From Saprospiraceae bacterium (GTDB taxonomy: Bacteria; Bacteroidota; Bacteroidia; Chitinophagales; Saprospiraceae): DNA of 9,774 bases. The stretch lies in the NCBI GenBank assembly GCA_023300835.1, contig JALZVB010000335.1, forward strand, positions 1-9,774, in the 5' to 3' direction. Shown piece after piece: positions 1 through 7,374 of the stretch (its first letter is position 1; every line of letters starts with the position of its first letter). Both the position numbers and the translations under genes were made by a program. The notes beneath the pieces were generated by a model, which had not been told where the DNA came from, did no database searches, and was given only the letters and a program-made list of their open reading frames with translations.

Positions 1-3000
1 TCTATTGTTGCGAGATGACCACCTAGGTTTTCACAATTTTGCTTAGCTGCAGGCCATGTTGCATTTGATAATGAACAATAGTATTGACTACCTCCATGTG
101 ATCCCATGTATAAGAAACCTGGTATAGCATTACCTTGATCACATGACGTACAAGCCCCGTTGTAAGTAGGTATTGTCCAATCGGCAACGGCACCGCCTCC
201 ACCATTACATCCTAATACGATATCACTAGGGCAATTAGCAAATCCACCCTGAGGTTGATTAACGGTTACTGTAAATGAACAAGAAGTTGCGTTGTTACAG
301 TTATCTACCGCTGTGTAAGTCACAGTTGTAGTACCTGCAGGGAATGTTGATCCTGGGTTATGTGTTGTCGTTAATTGTACTGTACCACATGCATCAAACG
401 CAGATGGAACATTCCATGTAACCGGCGTTCCTGTACTACCAGATGAAATGTTACTAGGGCAATTAGATAAAACAGGTTGTGTATTATCTACAGAAGTTAT
501 TACTTGAGAACATGAGTTAGTCAACTGTGGATGACTTGGGTAACTAGCCGTCCATGTTCTGTTTATTGTTTGTTGACCACATGATCCATTAGAAGTAACA
601 ACATCACTGTAATTAACGGTAGGTGTGCCACATAGATTATTAAAACCAGAAGTTGTTGCCGTACCTGTTGCACTTGGACCTGAATTAGCACCAGGACATA
701 TTGTTCTGTTGCTCGGACATCCTACAGTAGGTGCTGTCGCGCAAGTCTGACAATTAACAGTTACGTTAAATGAACAAGTTGCTTGATTACCACAACCATC
801 TGTTGCTGTATATATTACTATTGTAGCACCTTGATTAAATGTACTGCCACTTGTTACAGGTGTGCCTATAGCTGTGTTAGCCGTTAATGTAGGCGTTGTA
901 CAATTATCAGTTGCTAGTGGCATTACCCAATTTACTACTGAAGAACAATTAGTTCCTGCAGATTGAACAGTAATTGATGGCGGACATGTTCTTGTGAAAA
1001 ATGGATTAGAATTATCATTTAAGAATAATGTCTGTACACAAGATGCAGATAATCCCGTTGATGGATCAGTTGCCGTCCATGTTCTAGATACTGTCTTAGA
1101 CCCTGCACAAGAACCTGTTGATGTTATTATATCACTAAAAGTTACGTTTGGTGTCGTACAAGAAGAAGACCCAGCAGTTGCTGTTGCTTGTCCTGTAACA
1201 TTAGGCCCAGGGATACTTCCTGTAGTAATACATCCTGATGAATAATTATTAGGACAAGAAATTACTGGTGGAGCAGAACATGCGGGTGCCGCGCAGTTAA
1301 TTGTAACTGAAAAAGAAACATTATTAGTGTTACCACAATTATCAACTGCTGTATATGTTACAATTGTTCTTCCTTGTGTAAATGTTGATCCACTGTTAAA
1401 GTTAGAACTAAGTGTAACCGATCCGCAAGCATCAATCGCAGTCGGCGCATTCCATGCTACTGGTAACGAGCATCCATTGCCAGTTCCAGTCATTGTAATG
1501 TTAGCAGGAACATTAGTAAAAGAAGGACCTTGATTATCGACAAGATTAATTGTCTGTGAACATGAACTGTTATTGTTAGGATTAGCAGCATCTGAAGCTA
1601 CCCAATTTCTTAATAGTGTCATTTGTCCACATGCACCATTTGATAACACAGTGTCACTGAAAGTTACAGATGGTGTTCCTGAACATCCTTGTCCTGCTGA
1701 AGCTGTTGCTGTACCAGAAGTTTGTGGATTAGGAGATCCTGATCCAGGACATGCCGTATATGTATTAGGACAATTAATTATAGGCGTTGCACATGGTGCT
1801 GAGCTACAATTAATTGTAACTGAAAAAGAAATATTATTTGTGTTTCCGCAATTATCAACTGCTGTATATGTAACATTTGTAGTTCCCTGTGTAAATGATG
1901 ACCCACTATTAAAGTTAGAAGTTAATGTAACCGTTCCACAAGCATCTGTTGCAGTCGGCGCATTCCATGATACGGGTACTGAGCATCCATTACCTGTTCC
2001 TGACATTGTGATATTCGCTGGAACATTAGAAAAAGATGGTCCTTGGTTATCTACAAGATTAATAGTCTGAGAGCAAGTACTTGTATTGTTGGTATCATTA
2101 GCATCTGTTGCTACCCAATTTCTTAATAGTGTCATTTGGCCACAAGTTCCATTTGATACCATTACAGTATTGTATGTTATAATTGGAGTTCCTGTACATC
2201 CTTGTCCGGCAGAAGCTGTTGCTGAACCTGAAGATTGTGGATTAGGATTACCTACTGATGGACAAGCTGTATAAGTATTAGGACAGTTTATTACTGGAAT
2301 AGAACAAGGCTGTGTACATTGAACAGTTACTTGAAATGCAGCTGTAGTTTGGTTACCACAATTATCAGTGGCTGTATATGTAACTAAAGTAGAACCCTGT
2401 TGAAAAGTAGTACCACTTGTATGTGTTCCTGAAAAGTTAGCTAAACCACAATCATCTGTCGCCGTAGGTACAGTCCAAGAAACAGCTTGAGAGCAGCCAG
2501 TACCTGCACCAGTAAGTATCATATCGCCAGGTATACCAGATATTACTGGGATCCGATTATCAGTTACTGAAATTGTCTGTGTACAAGAGGTTGTTTGAGA
2601 ATTAGAATCTGTAGCCGTCCAAGTTCTTGTTATTGTCTGAGCAGCACCATTACAACTGCCTGAGTTCGATACATTGTCAATAAAAGCTACTGTTGCCGTA
2701 CCACAAGACACATCACCTGTAGAGGCTGATGCCGTTCCAGTTGTTGCAGGAGAGCTATCGCTTCCTAAACATACAGTCTGGTTGATAGGACATGATATTG
2801 TTGTTCCATTACAACAAGATCCTGTTACTGATACTACAAATGAGCAACTAGATGTAAGACCACACAAATCTTGTGCATCATATGTTACTGTTGTATTTCC
2901 AACAGGAAAACTTGATCCACTGAAATGGTTTGTTGTGAAAAATAACAATCCACAATCATCATCAGCTGTAGGGATATTCCATATTGCCATTCCGTTGCAA

Positions 3001-3464
3001 TTATTAGCTAGATCCACTGACACATTAGAAGGACAGTTAGATATTACAGGATTAGTAACATCTTCTAGAAACAATGTCTGTTGACAGCTAGAATGTAACT
3101 TGAGACTAGCTGATCCCGCTGGATAAGTAGAGTCCCATGTTCTGTGTATGATCTGTAGACAACTCGTATTAGTAGTCATTACATCATTAAAAGTAACAAT
3201 AGGTTGTGGACAAGATGCATCTCCTGGAATAGCTGTTGCTACGCCTGTAATAGATGTACTTATATTGTCGTTAGGACAACCTACATAAGTAGAAGGACAT
3301 ATCATCTGAGGTGCAGTTAAGCACATGACAGAAAAATCTGCTTGTGCCATGGGAACATCACCGTCAAAACAATAGTTTTCTGTTGAGTTATTACCATTAA
3401 CATGGATAGCTGTAATTGCAAAAGCAAAAACTAACCAAAAAATTCTAGGTAAAAAATGATTCAT
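1..3464 (-). CDS. Giant secreted HYR/Ig-like repeat protein with C-type lectin domain (3' end beyond left edge)
   Basis: Reading from the ATG at 3464, the frame stays open for 1154 codons to the left edge, so the C-terminus is missing. Residues 1 to about 23 form a signal peptide (MNHFLPRIFWLVFAFAITA). The rest is a chain of extracellular modules. HYR (hyalin-repeat) units start near residues 138, 305, 475, 646, 820, 996 and 1074, each with the pattern P-x-I/F-S-N-x-P-x-N-I, W-x-x-P-x-A-x-D-x-C-G and V-T-Y-T-A-x-D-x-C-G-N. The first six are each preceded by a second cysteine-rich module (C-P-x-x-Y-x-x-C-P ... R-x-W-x-A-x-D ... C-x-Q-T-I). From about residue 1113 a C-type lectin domain begins (YYCS, W-x-x-A-x-x-x-C, GGHLATIE). 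There are about 70 cysteines in 1154 residues. Such proteins are usually surface adhesins, and in Bacteroidota many are T9SS cargo with a C-terminal sorting domain, which here would lie outside the window. Ligand unknown. The many plus-strand open frames inside it are shadows. Confidence 0.9.
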   Translation of the reverse strand, partial: MNHFLPRIFWLVFAFAITAIHVNGNNSTENYCFDGDVPMAQADFSVMCLTAPQMICPSTYVGCPNDNISTSITGVATAIPGDASCPQPIVTFNDVMTTNTSCLQIIHRTWDSTYPAGSASLKLHSSCQQTLFLEDVTNPVISNCPSNVSVDLANNCNGMAIWNIPTADDDCGLLFFTTNHFSGSSFPVGNTTVTYDAQDLCGLTSSCSFVVSVTGSCCNGTTISCPINQTVCLGSDSSPATTGTASASTGDVSCGTATVAFIDNVSNSGSCNGAAQTITRTWTATDSNSQTTSCTQTISVTDNRIPVISGIPGDMILTGAGTGCSQAVSWTVPTATDDCGLANFSGTHTSGTTFQQGSTLVTYTATDNCGNQTTAAFQVTVQCTQPCSIPVINCPNTYTACPSVGNPNPQSSGSATASAGQGCTGTPIITYNTVMVSNGTCGQMTLLRNWVATDANDTNNTSTCSQTINLVDNQGPSFSNVPANITMSGTGNGCSVPVSWNAPTATDACGTVTLTSNFNSGSSFTQGTTNVTYTAVDNCGNTNNISFSVTINCSSAPCATPIINCPNTYTACPGSGSPNPQTSGTATASAGQGCSGTPSVTFSDTVLSNGACGQMTLLRNWVASDAANPNNNSSCSQTINLVDNQGPSFTNVPANITMTGTGNGCSLPVAWNAPTAIDACGSVTLSSNFNSGSTFTQGRTIVTYTAVDNCGNTNNVSFSVTINCAAPACSAPPVISCPNNYSSGCITTGSIPGPNVTGQATATAGSSSCTTPNVTFSDIITSTGSCAGSKTVSRTWTATDPSTGLSASCVQTLFLNDNSNPFFTRTCPPSITVQSAGTNCSSVVNWVMPLATDNCTTPTLTANTAIGTPVTSGSTFNQGATIVIYTATDGCGNQATCSFNVTVNCQTCATAPTVGCPSNRTICPGANSGPSATGTATTSGFNNLCGTPTVNYSDVVTSNGSCGQQTINRTWTASYPSHPQLTNSCSQVITSVDNTQPVLSNCPSNISSGSTGTPVTWNVPSAFDACGTVQLTTTHNPGSTFPAGTTTVTYTAVDNCNNATSCSFTVTVNQPQGGFANCPSDIVLGCNGGGGAVADWTIPTYNGACTSCDQGNAIPGFLYMGSHGGSQYYCSLSNATWPAAKQNCENLGGHLATI
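1258..2283 (-). repeat. Two near-identical 513-bp tandem units inside the HYR gene
   Basis: Matching landmarks recur exactly 513 bp (171 codons) apart: the stretch starting CTACCCAATTTC at 1598 and 2111, ATCAACTGCTGTATATG at 1341 and 1854, and GTATTAGGA at 1762 and 2275. Each unit encodes one C-P-N-x-Y module plus one HYR module, giving the almost identical protein blocks that hold the HYR units at residues 475 and 646. The other module pairs in the gene have similar length (167-176 residues) but are more diverged. This points to a recent in-frame duplication. The unit limits given are approximate because a tandem period has no fixed phase. Confidence 0.85.
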
Positions 3465-3605
3465 TTTTAAATGTTTAAATTGACAATTCTATAAATGCGA
3501 GTATTGTAAGAAAAGGTTTCTTATCGATTGATCATCATAAACAATACGTCTAAAATGCGTCAAACGCTTCCTTTGTAATTCAATGTTTTATAATATTATT
3601 TCTTT

Positions 3606-3656
3606 TACTACTATAGTAGTAAGATAGGAACTGTTATTAAAGTCCATTATGGACTT
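3606..3656. promoter_or_regulatory. Pair of perfect palindromes, possible operator sites
   Basis: TACTACTATAGTAGTA (3606-3621) is a perfect 16-bp palindrome. Nineteen bases on, AAGTCCAT-t-ATGGACTT (3640-3656) is a second perfect inverted repeat with 8-bp arms and a one-base centre. The loops are too small for an intrinsic terminator, so protein-binding sites are the more natural reading. They lie 142-192 bp upstream of the HYR gene start and about 830 bp from lipB, so control of the HYR gene would be the simpler guess. A weaker inverted repeat (TGTAAT/ATTACA, 3672-3689) follows. Function is inferred from symmetry alone. Confidence 0.3.
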
Positions 3657-3757
3657 ACTAGGTTGGTTTACTGTAATTTAAATATTACAATATAATCTAA
3701 TATAAAGATAGAGCTATAATTGTTAAATTACATAATCAGCGAGGGATTAAATAAGAA

Positions 3758-3952
3758 TTAACATATTATTCTTCTAAAAATATATGTTTTTTTTAAGTAT
3801 AAAAGATTCAAAATCAATCTTTTGACGTTAATGTAGCCGTCTAGGTCACCAATTTTTATATCGGAAAATTCAATGTTTTGAGAAGCAAAAGGTAAAAATA
3901 TTGTGCCATTAGATATTAACGTAAATAATTGAATATTCTTGGAATTTAATTT
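3758..3952 (-). pseudogene. Possible remnant of an unrecognised gene (64-codon open frame without start)
   Basis: Reading leftwards from 3952 to the TAA at 3758-3760, the frame is open for 64 codons, starts straight after an in-frame stop and has no ATG near its beginning. The translation looks protein-like in its first two thirds (ISNGTIFLPFASQNIEF followed by SDIKIGDLDGYINVK), then turns into a lysine/leucine/isoleucine-rich tail typical of chance AT-rich reading. An adjoining frame shifted by one base is open just upstream (ending ALMIKIKFQEYS), which would fit a frameshifted remnant. I do not recognise the family. It could be chance. Confidence 0.25.
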
Positions 3953-4321
3953 TTATCATTAAAGCACAATTAAAAAAGTTGCTGTTATAGACTGAGATGG
4001 AGTATAATATCTCTGAAAGTGTATCGCTTAATGGAATTAAACTTACTATAGATCAAGAATTTCTTGTTATTACATATTCTATTTCACCCAATGGCATTTG
4101 CTAACCACTCTCCATTTTATTCATACTGGTCTTCTTAATAAGGCAAGAGCATCACATCGTTACCACAAGGCATGAAGAATAATCTTATTAATTCAGTTAT
4201 TCCAGTTTAACATTCAGAATGTCGCACATATATTAATAGAATTTGCTCATATCTGCGTTTTTGCCTTAATCCAAACAAATTCTCTTTAAAATCTTTTGCG
4301 CATCTTAAAGGTAAATTGGTA

Positions 4322-4480
4322 TTATATATCTTTATCCGGGTAATCAGCATACTGTGTATGTTCTTTATCTTCGGTGTTAGTAATTGTGAAATCAGGTTCT
4401 GCCTGATTAGGAATTACAGAACTAAACAAAAGATCACAAGCGATTACAGATAGAGACTTAACAAAGCGAAAAATATTTAA
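4322..4480 (-). pseudogene. Possible remnant of a short exported protein gene, no start codon
   Basis: A 52-codon minus-strand frame bounded by stops (4481-4483 and 4322-4324). It begins TTA-AAT-ATT where a start codon would be expected, then runs N-I-F-R-F-V-K-S-L-S-V-I-A-C, which resembles a signal peptide or lipoprotein leader, followed by a polar tail (NTEDKEHTQYADYPDKDI). No ATG, GTG or TTG sits at the head, so either an ATG was lost or the reading is fortuitous. It lies directly upstream of lipB on the opposite strand and may overlap its promoter. Family not recognised. Confidence 0.2.
4390..4408. other. Short stem-loop upstream of lipB
   Basis: AATCAGG (4390-4396) and CCTGATT (4402-4408) form a perfect 7-bp stem around the loop TTCTG, 80 bp before the lipB start. 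There is no following T-run in the plus direction, so it is not a standard terminator. It overlaps the start-less minus-strand frame at 4322-4480. Role unknown. Confidence 0.2.
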
Positions 4481-4488
4481 TTAAATCA

Positions 4489-5211
4489 ATGTCATTAAAA
4501 CCTATTCCAGTTCAATGTCATATTCTAAAGAATTTAAGTTATCAAGAGGTTTGGGATTTTCAGTATTTGTTACATAACGATATCAAACGCCAGAAAAAGT
4601 CGAAATACTATAATGTAAGTTCGCCTAATTTTACAAATCACCTAATTTTCTGTGAGCATAGACCTGTTTACACCTTGGGTAAAAGCGCTTCAACGGATAA
4701 TTTGCTTATAGATGACAGTAAGCTAGATGCGCAGTCCATTGAATTATTGAATATCAATAGAGGGGGTGATATTACGTTTCATGGCCCGGGCCAACTCACC
4801 GTTTACTTTATTGTTGACTTAGAACAATTGTATAGGGATGTTCACAAGTACGTAAGAAATCTAGAAGAAGTTATCATAAGAGTGCTCGATGATTATAAAG
4901 TAGTGGGCACTAGAAAATCAGACTTTACAGGGGTATGGGTAGATGATAATGAGCATAGTGCTAAGATCTGTGCGATAGGTGTTCATCTGAGTCGATGGGT
5001 TAGTATGCATGGAATTGGTTTCAATGTAAACACGGATTTAGATTTCTTCAATAATATTATTCCATGTGGGATTAATGATAGCAAGAAGTCTGTAACATCC
5101 TTGTCCAAAGAATCCGGAACAGATGTTCCTCTTGATGAAGTGCAACGTAAAATTTTAATAGCTTGCAAAGCTGTATTTGGGTTTGAATATATTAATCCAT
5201 TATCGTCCTGA
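4489..5211 (+). CDS. lipB: Octanoyl-[acyl-carrier-protein]:protein N-octanoyltransferase LipB
   Basis: LipB moves the octanoyl chain from octanoyl-ACP to a lysine of lipoyl-dependent proteins (E2 subunits of 2-oxoacid dehydrogenases, glycine-cleavage H protein) in the cytoplasm. LipA then inserts sulfur to make lipoate. The 240-residue product has the expected length and all family marks: EHRPVYTLGK (56-65), the RGGDITFHGPGQL substrate loop (91-103), the catalytic lysine K159 in AKICAIGV, HGIGFNV (174-180) and the catalytic cysteine C193 in IPCGI. The ATG at 4489 gives a standard N-terminus. The gene stands alone on its strand, with no lipA beside it in this window. Its last 12 bases overlap the tail of the convergent dehydrogenase gene, leaving no room for a separate terminator between them. 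Confidence 0.95.
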   Translation: MSLKPIPVQCHILKNLSYQEVWDFQYLLHNDIKRQKKSKYYNVSSPNFTNHLIFCEHRPVYTLGKSASTDNLLIDDSKLDAQSIELLNINRGGDITFHGPGQLTVYFIVDLEQLYRDVHKYVRNLEEVIIRVLDDYKVVGTRKSDFTGVWVDDNEHSAKICAIGVHLSRWVSMHGIGFNVNTDLDFFNNIIPCGINDSKKSVTSLSKESGTDVPLDEVQRKILIACKAVFGFEYINPLSS

Positions 5212-5964
5212 TCTGTCTATGAAAATCGCACTTGCTTGTTGTGTTCCCATTACGAGAACATCTTGAATGTTTACATGCGGAGGTTGTGAGGCCATGAAGT
5301 AAATTATATTACTTATATCAGAAGACGTCACTGGTGTAAAATCTTCATAAATTTTAGATTTCTTTTTGTCACCATTATATCTCACCATAGCAAATCCTGT
5401 TTCTTCTACATGTCCTGGTGCAATTTGACTTATTCTGATGTTATGTTTATGTAGATCAATCCGCATGGCTTTGGTAAGGGCATCTACGGCATGTTTGGTA
5501 GCGCAATAAACATTACCGTTAGGATAAACTTCTTTGCCGGCGATAGAAGAAATATTAATAATATGGCCTTTCTTACGAGCGACCATAAGAGGAGATATCA
5601 TTCTGGTCATGTATAATAAACCCTTAAGGTTAGTATCTATCATTGTATTCCAGTCATCGACATTTCCTTCATTTATAGGACCAAAGCCCTTAGCGAGACC
5701 TGCATTGTTAACAAGTATATCAATCTTTGCCCATTTGCCAGTTAGCTTCTTACAGGCTTTTCTTACAGCGTCTATATCTGATACGTCAAAAGCTAAAGTC
5801 AATACCTTTACTCCGAATTTGGTTTGGAATTTTTCGGATAAAGATTTCAATATATTTTTTCTTCTTCCAGTAATAATCAGGTCATATCCTTCTTTAGCAA
5901 ATCTTTTAGATGTGGCTTTCCCTATGCCTGATGTTGCACCTGTAATGAGTACTATTTTTGACAT
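5200..5964 (-). CDS. ydfG: YdfG-like short-chain dehydrogenase/reductase (NADP-dependent, 3-hydroxy acid type)
   Basis: A 254-residue classical SDR. Visible motifs are the cofactor loop TGATSGIG (8-15), the arginine pair after the second strand in TGRR (33-35 region), which favours NADP over NAD, NNAG (86-89), the structural N112 in DTNLKG, the active-site serine in INISSIAG (139-140), and Y153-x3-K157. The sequence between follows E. coli YdfG, which oxidises L-allo-threonine, L-serine and 3-hydroxyisobutyrate, closely (DDWNTMIDTNLKGLLYMTR; HVNI near residue 230 with a TQ-rich end). Exact substrate is not shown by sequence. The gene starts 59 bp after the stop of the thioredoxin lipoprotein gene on the same strand with no clear terminator between, so read-through is plausible. 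Its 3' end overlaps lipB by 12 bp. Confidence 0.88.
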   Translation of the reverse strand: MSKIVLITGATSGIGKATSKRFAKEGYDLIITGRRKNILKSLSEKFQTKFGVKVLTLAFDVSDIDAVRKACKKLTGKWAKIDILVNNAGLAKGFGPINEGNVDDWNTMIDTNLKGLLYMTRMISPLMVARKKGHIINISSIAGKEVYPNGNVYCATKHAVDALTKAMRIDLHKHNIRISQIAPGHVEETGFAMVRYNGDKKKSKIYEDFTPVTSSDISNIIYFMASQPPHVNIQDVLVMGTQQASAIFIDRSGR

Positions 5965-6023
5965 GCTTTCTTTTTTAAGAATGGATTAATAATAAGTTGG
6001 GAAGCAGTTTTTTTAACCGATCC

Positions 6024-7316
6024 TTAGTTAGCCGTTAATGCATCAAGTTTATTATTGAAGTCGACTTTAAATTGCGCATACATTGAAGTTGCTGGTCCAG
6101 AAAATCCCGTATGAATATTGCTTATTTTTCTGGACTTATCTATTGTCAATAGCGTAGGGTAGGAGTATATCTTATCTATAAAGGTAAGGCTCTCAGAAGT
6201 CTCTTTTTTGTTAGCATAACCAGCATAAATTATAGGCCATGTTATACCCATTTTATCAGCATAATTATTTAGTACGGATATGCATTTGTCAGAATTTCTG
6301 TATCTTTCATATGCGAGTGAAATAACTTCGATTTTATCACCGTACTTGTTTTTAATTTCTTTCAGAAACTTGATTTCATCTGCACAATTAGGACACCAGG
6401 TACCCATGATATTAATGAGTATGATTTTATCTTCATAGTCATCTGAATTGATATCTATTGTATTTCCTTTAATGTCAACTTTGCTCAAGTTTATTTTATC
6501 TCCAGTCACAGACTTAGTCATGCTTTCAGGATTCTGTAGCTTAAAGTCATTGTCTCTTACCGCTATCCATTTAGACTTGTAATGCTTACCACTTCTGAAT
6601 TCTCCTACAATTGTATCTGATTCTATAGCACCAGAAAAAAGAAAAGCATGGGATCCGTCAAATACAGAAAGTCTCAATTTGTTTCCATATGCATTGCCGT
6701 CAAGATATCTGTAGTCTCCTGTTTCTGTAAGAAAAGTGCCAGTTAATTTATTACCATCTTGTTTGAATTCAGCAACAGCTGGATATGATTCTGTAGGATT
6801 ATCATATTCAAATGTCACCTTCCATTTTCCATCAAAATTTTCTGTGTCATCTACATTGTGATTGATGAATCTGTGGTCTTGACCATAGGTAGCTATGAAT
6901 GGAATACGATAATCTTCTTTGTAATTGACAATCCAATATCCTTCAATGGTATTCTCCTCATAGTAGGCGTCAAAGTATGTGTCATAAGAAGAAAAATCCA
7001 TTTTAATAGTATCTCTAGCAACTGTTCTATCTGTCCCATAATAGAGACCTTCTATTTTTATTTTTTCTTCTCCGTTGAGTAAGTAAGCTATCATTTCCTC
7101 CCCTTCATATTCAACTGAGAAGTTGAATGGTAATTCGAAGTAATCTCTTATTTTCTTATCCTTTTCTACGATGACAGGATTGCCCGCAGCATCTGGATCA
7201 GTTAGTTTAAGTATACCTCTCCATTGTCCTGGTGGCAGCTGCGTATACTTGTTAGGAATAGCAACACAACCTGCTAGACATATAATCCAGATGGATAAGA
7301 ATAAATTAAATTTCAT
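6024..7316 (-). CDS. Lipoprotein with C-terminal TlpA/ResA-like thioredoxin domain (WCPNC)
   Basis: The 430-residue protein begins with a lipoprotein signal peptide ending in the lipobox LAGC, with C17 as the lipidated residue. It should therefore be membrane-anchored, facing the periplasm or cell surface. Residues about 30-255 hold two beta-rich segments of similar design (GQWRGILKL from 30; FDGKWKVTF from 161), each with GxW and alternating hydrophobic strands. From about 275 to the end is a thioredoxin fold of the TlpA/AhpC-TSA group with redox motif W307-C-P-N-C311 after IILINIMGTW, and cis-proline P387 in YSYPTLLTID. Such proteins reduce or exchange disulfides of exported proteins; the partner here is unknown. 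It lies 58 bp downstream of the PorP-like gene and 59 bp upstream of the dehydrogenase gene, all on the minus strand. One extra cysteine (C345) lies in the thioredoxin domain. Confidence 0.87.
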   Translation of the reverse strand: MKFNLFLSIWIICLAGCVAIPNKYTQLPPGQWRGILKLTDPDAAGNPVIVEKDKKIRDYFELPFNFSVEYEGEEMIAYLLNGEEKIKIEGLYYGTDRTVARDTIKMDFSSYDTYFDAYYEENTIEGYWIVNYKEDYRIPFIATYGQDHRFINHNVDDTENFDGKWKVTFEYDNPTESYPAVAEFKQDGNKLTGTFLTETGDYRYLDGNAYGNKLRLSVFDGSHAFLFSGAIESDTIVGEFRSGKHYKSKWIAVRDNDFKLQNPESMTKSVTGDKINLSKVDIKGNTIDINSDDYEDKIILINIMGTWCPNCADEIKFLKEIKNKYGDKIEVISLAYERYRNSDKCISVLNNYADKMGITWPIIYAGYANKKETSESLTFIDKIYSYPTLLTIDKSRKISNIHTGFSGPATSMYAQFKVDFNNKLDALTAN

Positions 7317-7374
7317 TAGTAAGTTTTTGTAGAACGATCTGTGAGGTGGTTATTATTTTGTAACAAAAACTATG

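Larger units (their letters stand above)
3465..4488. other. 1-kb intergenic region without an intact gene
   Basis: This divergent spacer between the HYR gene (minus) and lipB (plus) must hold the promoters of both, but I could not assign a convincing Bacteroidota-type TTG/TAnnTTTG pair to either. Stops are dense in all frames, especially 3965-4320. What can be seen is two perfect palindromes near 3606-3656, a short stem-loop at 4390-4408, and two minus-strand open frames (3758-3952 and 4322-4480) that read like protein but lack a proper start. No tRNA or rRNA was recognised. Confidence 0.6.

Noticed and set aside
1..20. Adapter at the left end as well
   Set aside because: The left bases continue the lectin-domain frame (GGHLATIE) and do not match the adapter's reverse complement.
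994..3084. Several long plus-strand open frames opposite the HYR gene
   Set aside because: They run antisense to a continuous 1154-codon minus-strand frame with clear repeated domains. Their length comes from the repeat composition, and their mutual similarity is the mirror of the 513-bp repeat.
3801..3823. Hairpin AAAAGATT-caaaatc-AATCTTTT as a terminator
   Set aside because: The stem is nearly all A/T, no T-run follows on either strand, and no gene ends just before it.
3997..4104. 35-codon plus-strand frame starting MEYNISESVS
   Set aside because: It is short and has no ribosome-binding site or family match. The opposite strand shows a competing open frame of similar quality, so chance is the simplest reading.
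5534..5989. 151-codon plus-strand open frame opposite the dehydrogenase
   Set aside because: The minus-strand frame has all SDR motifs, while this frame gives no recognisable protein and is explained as a shadow.
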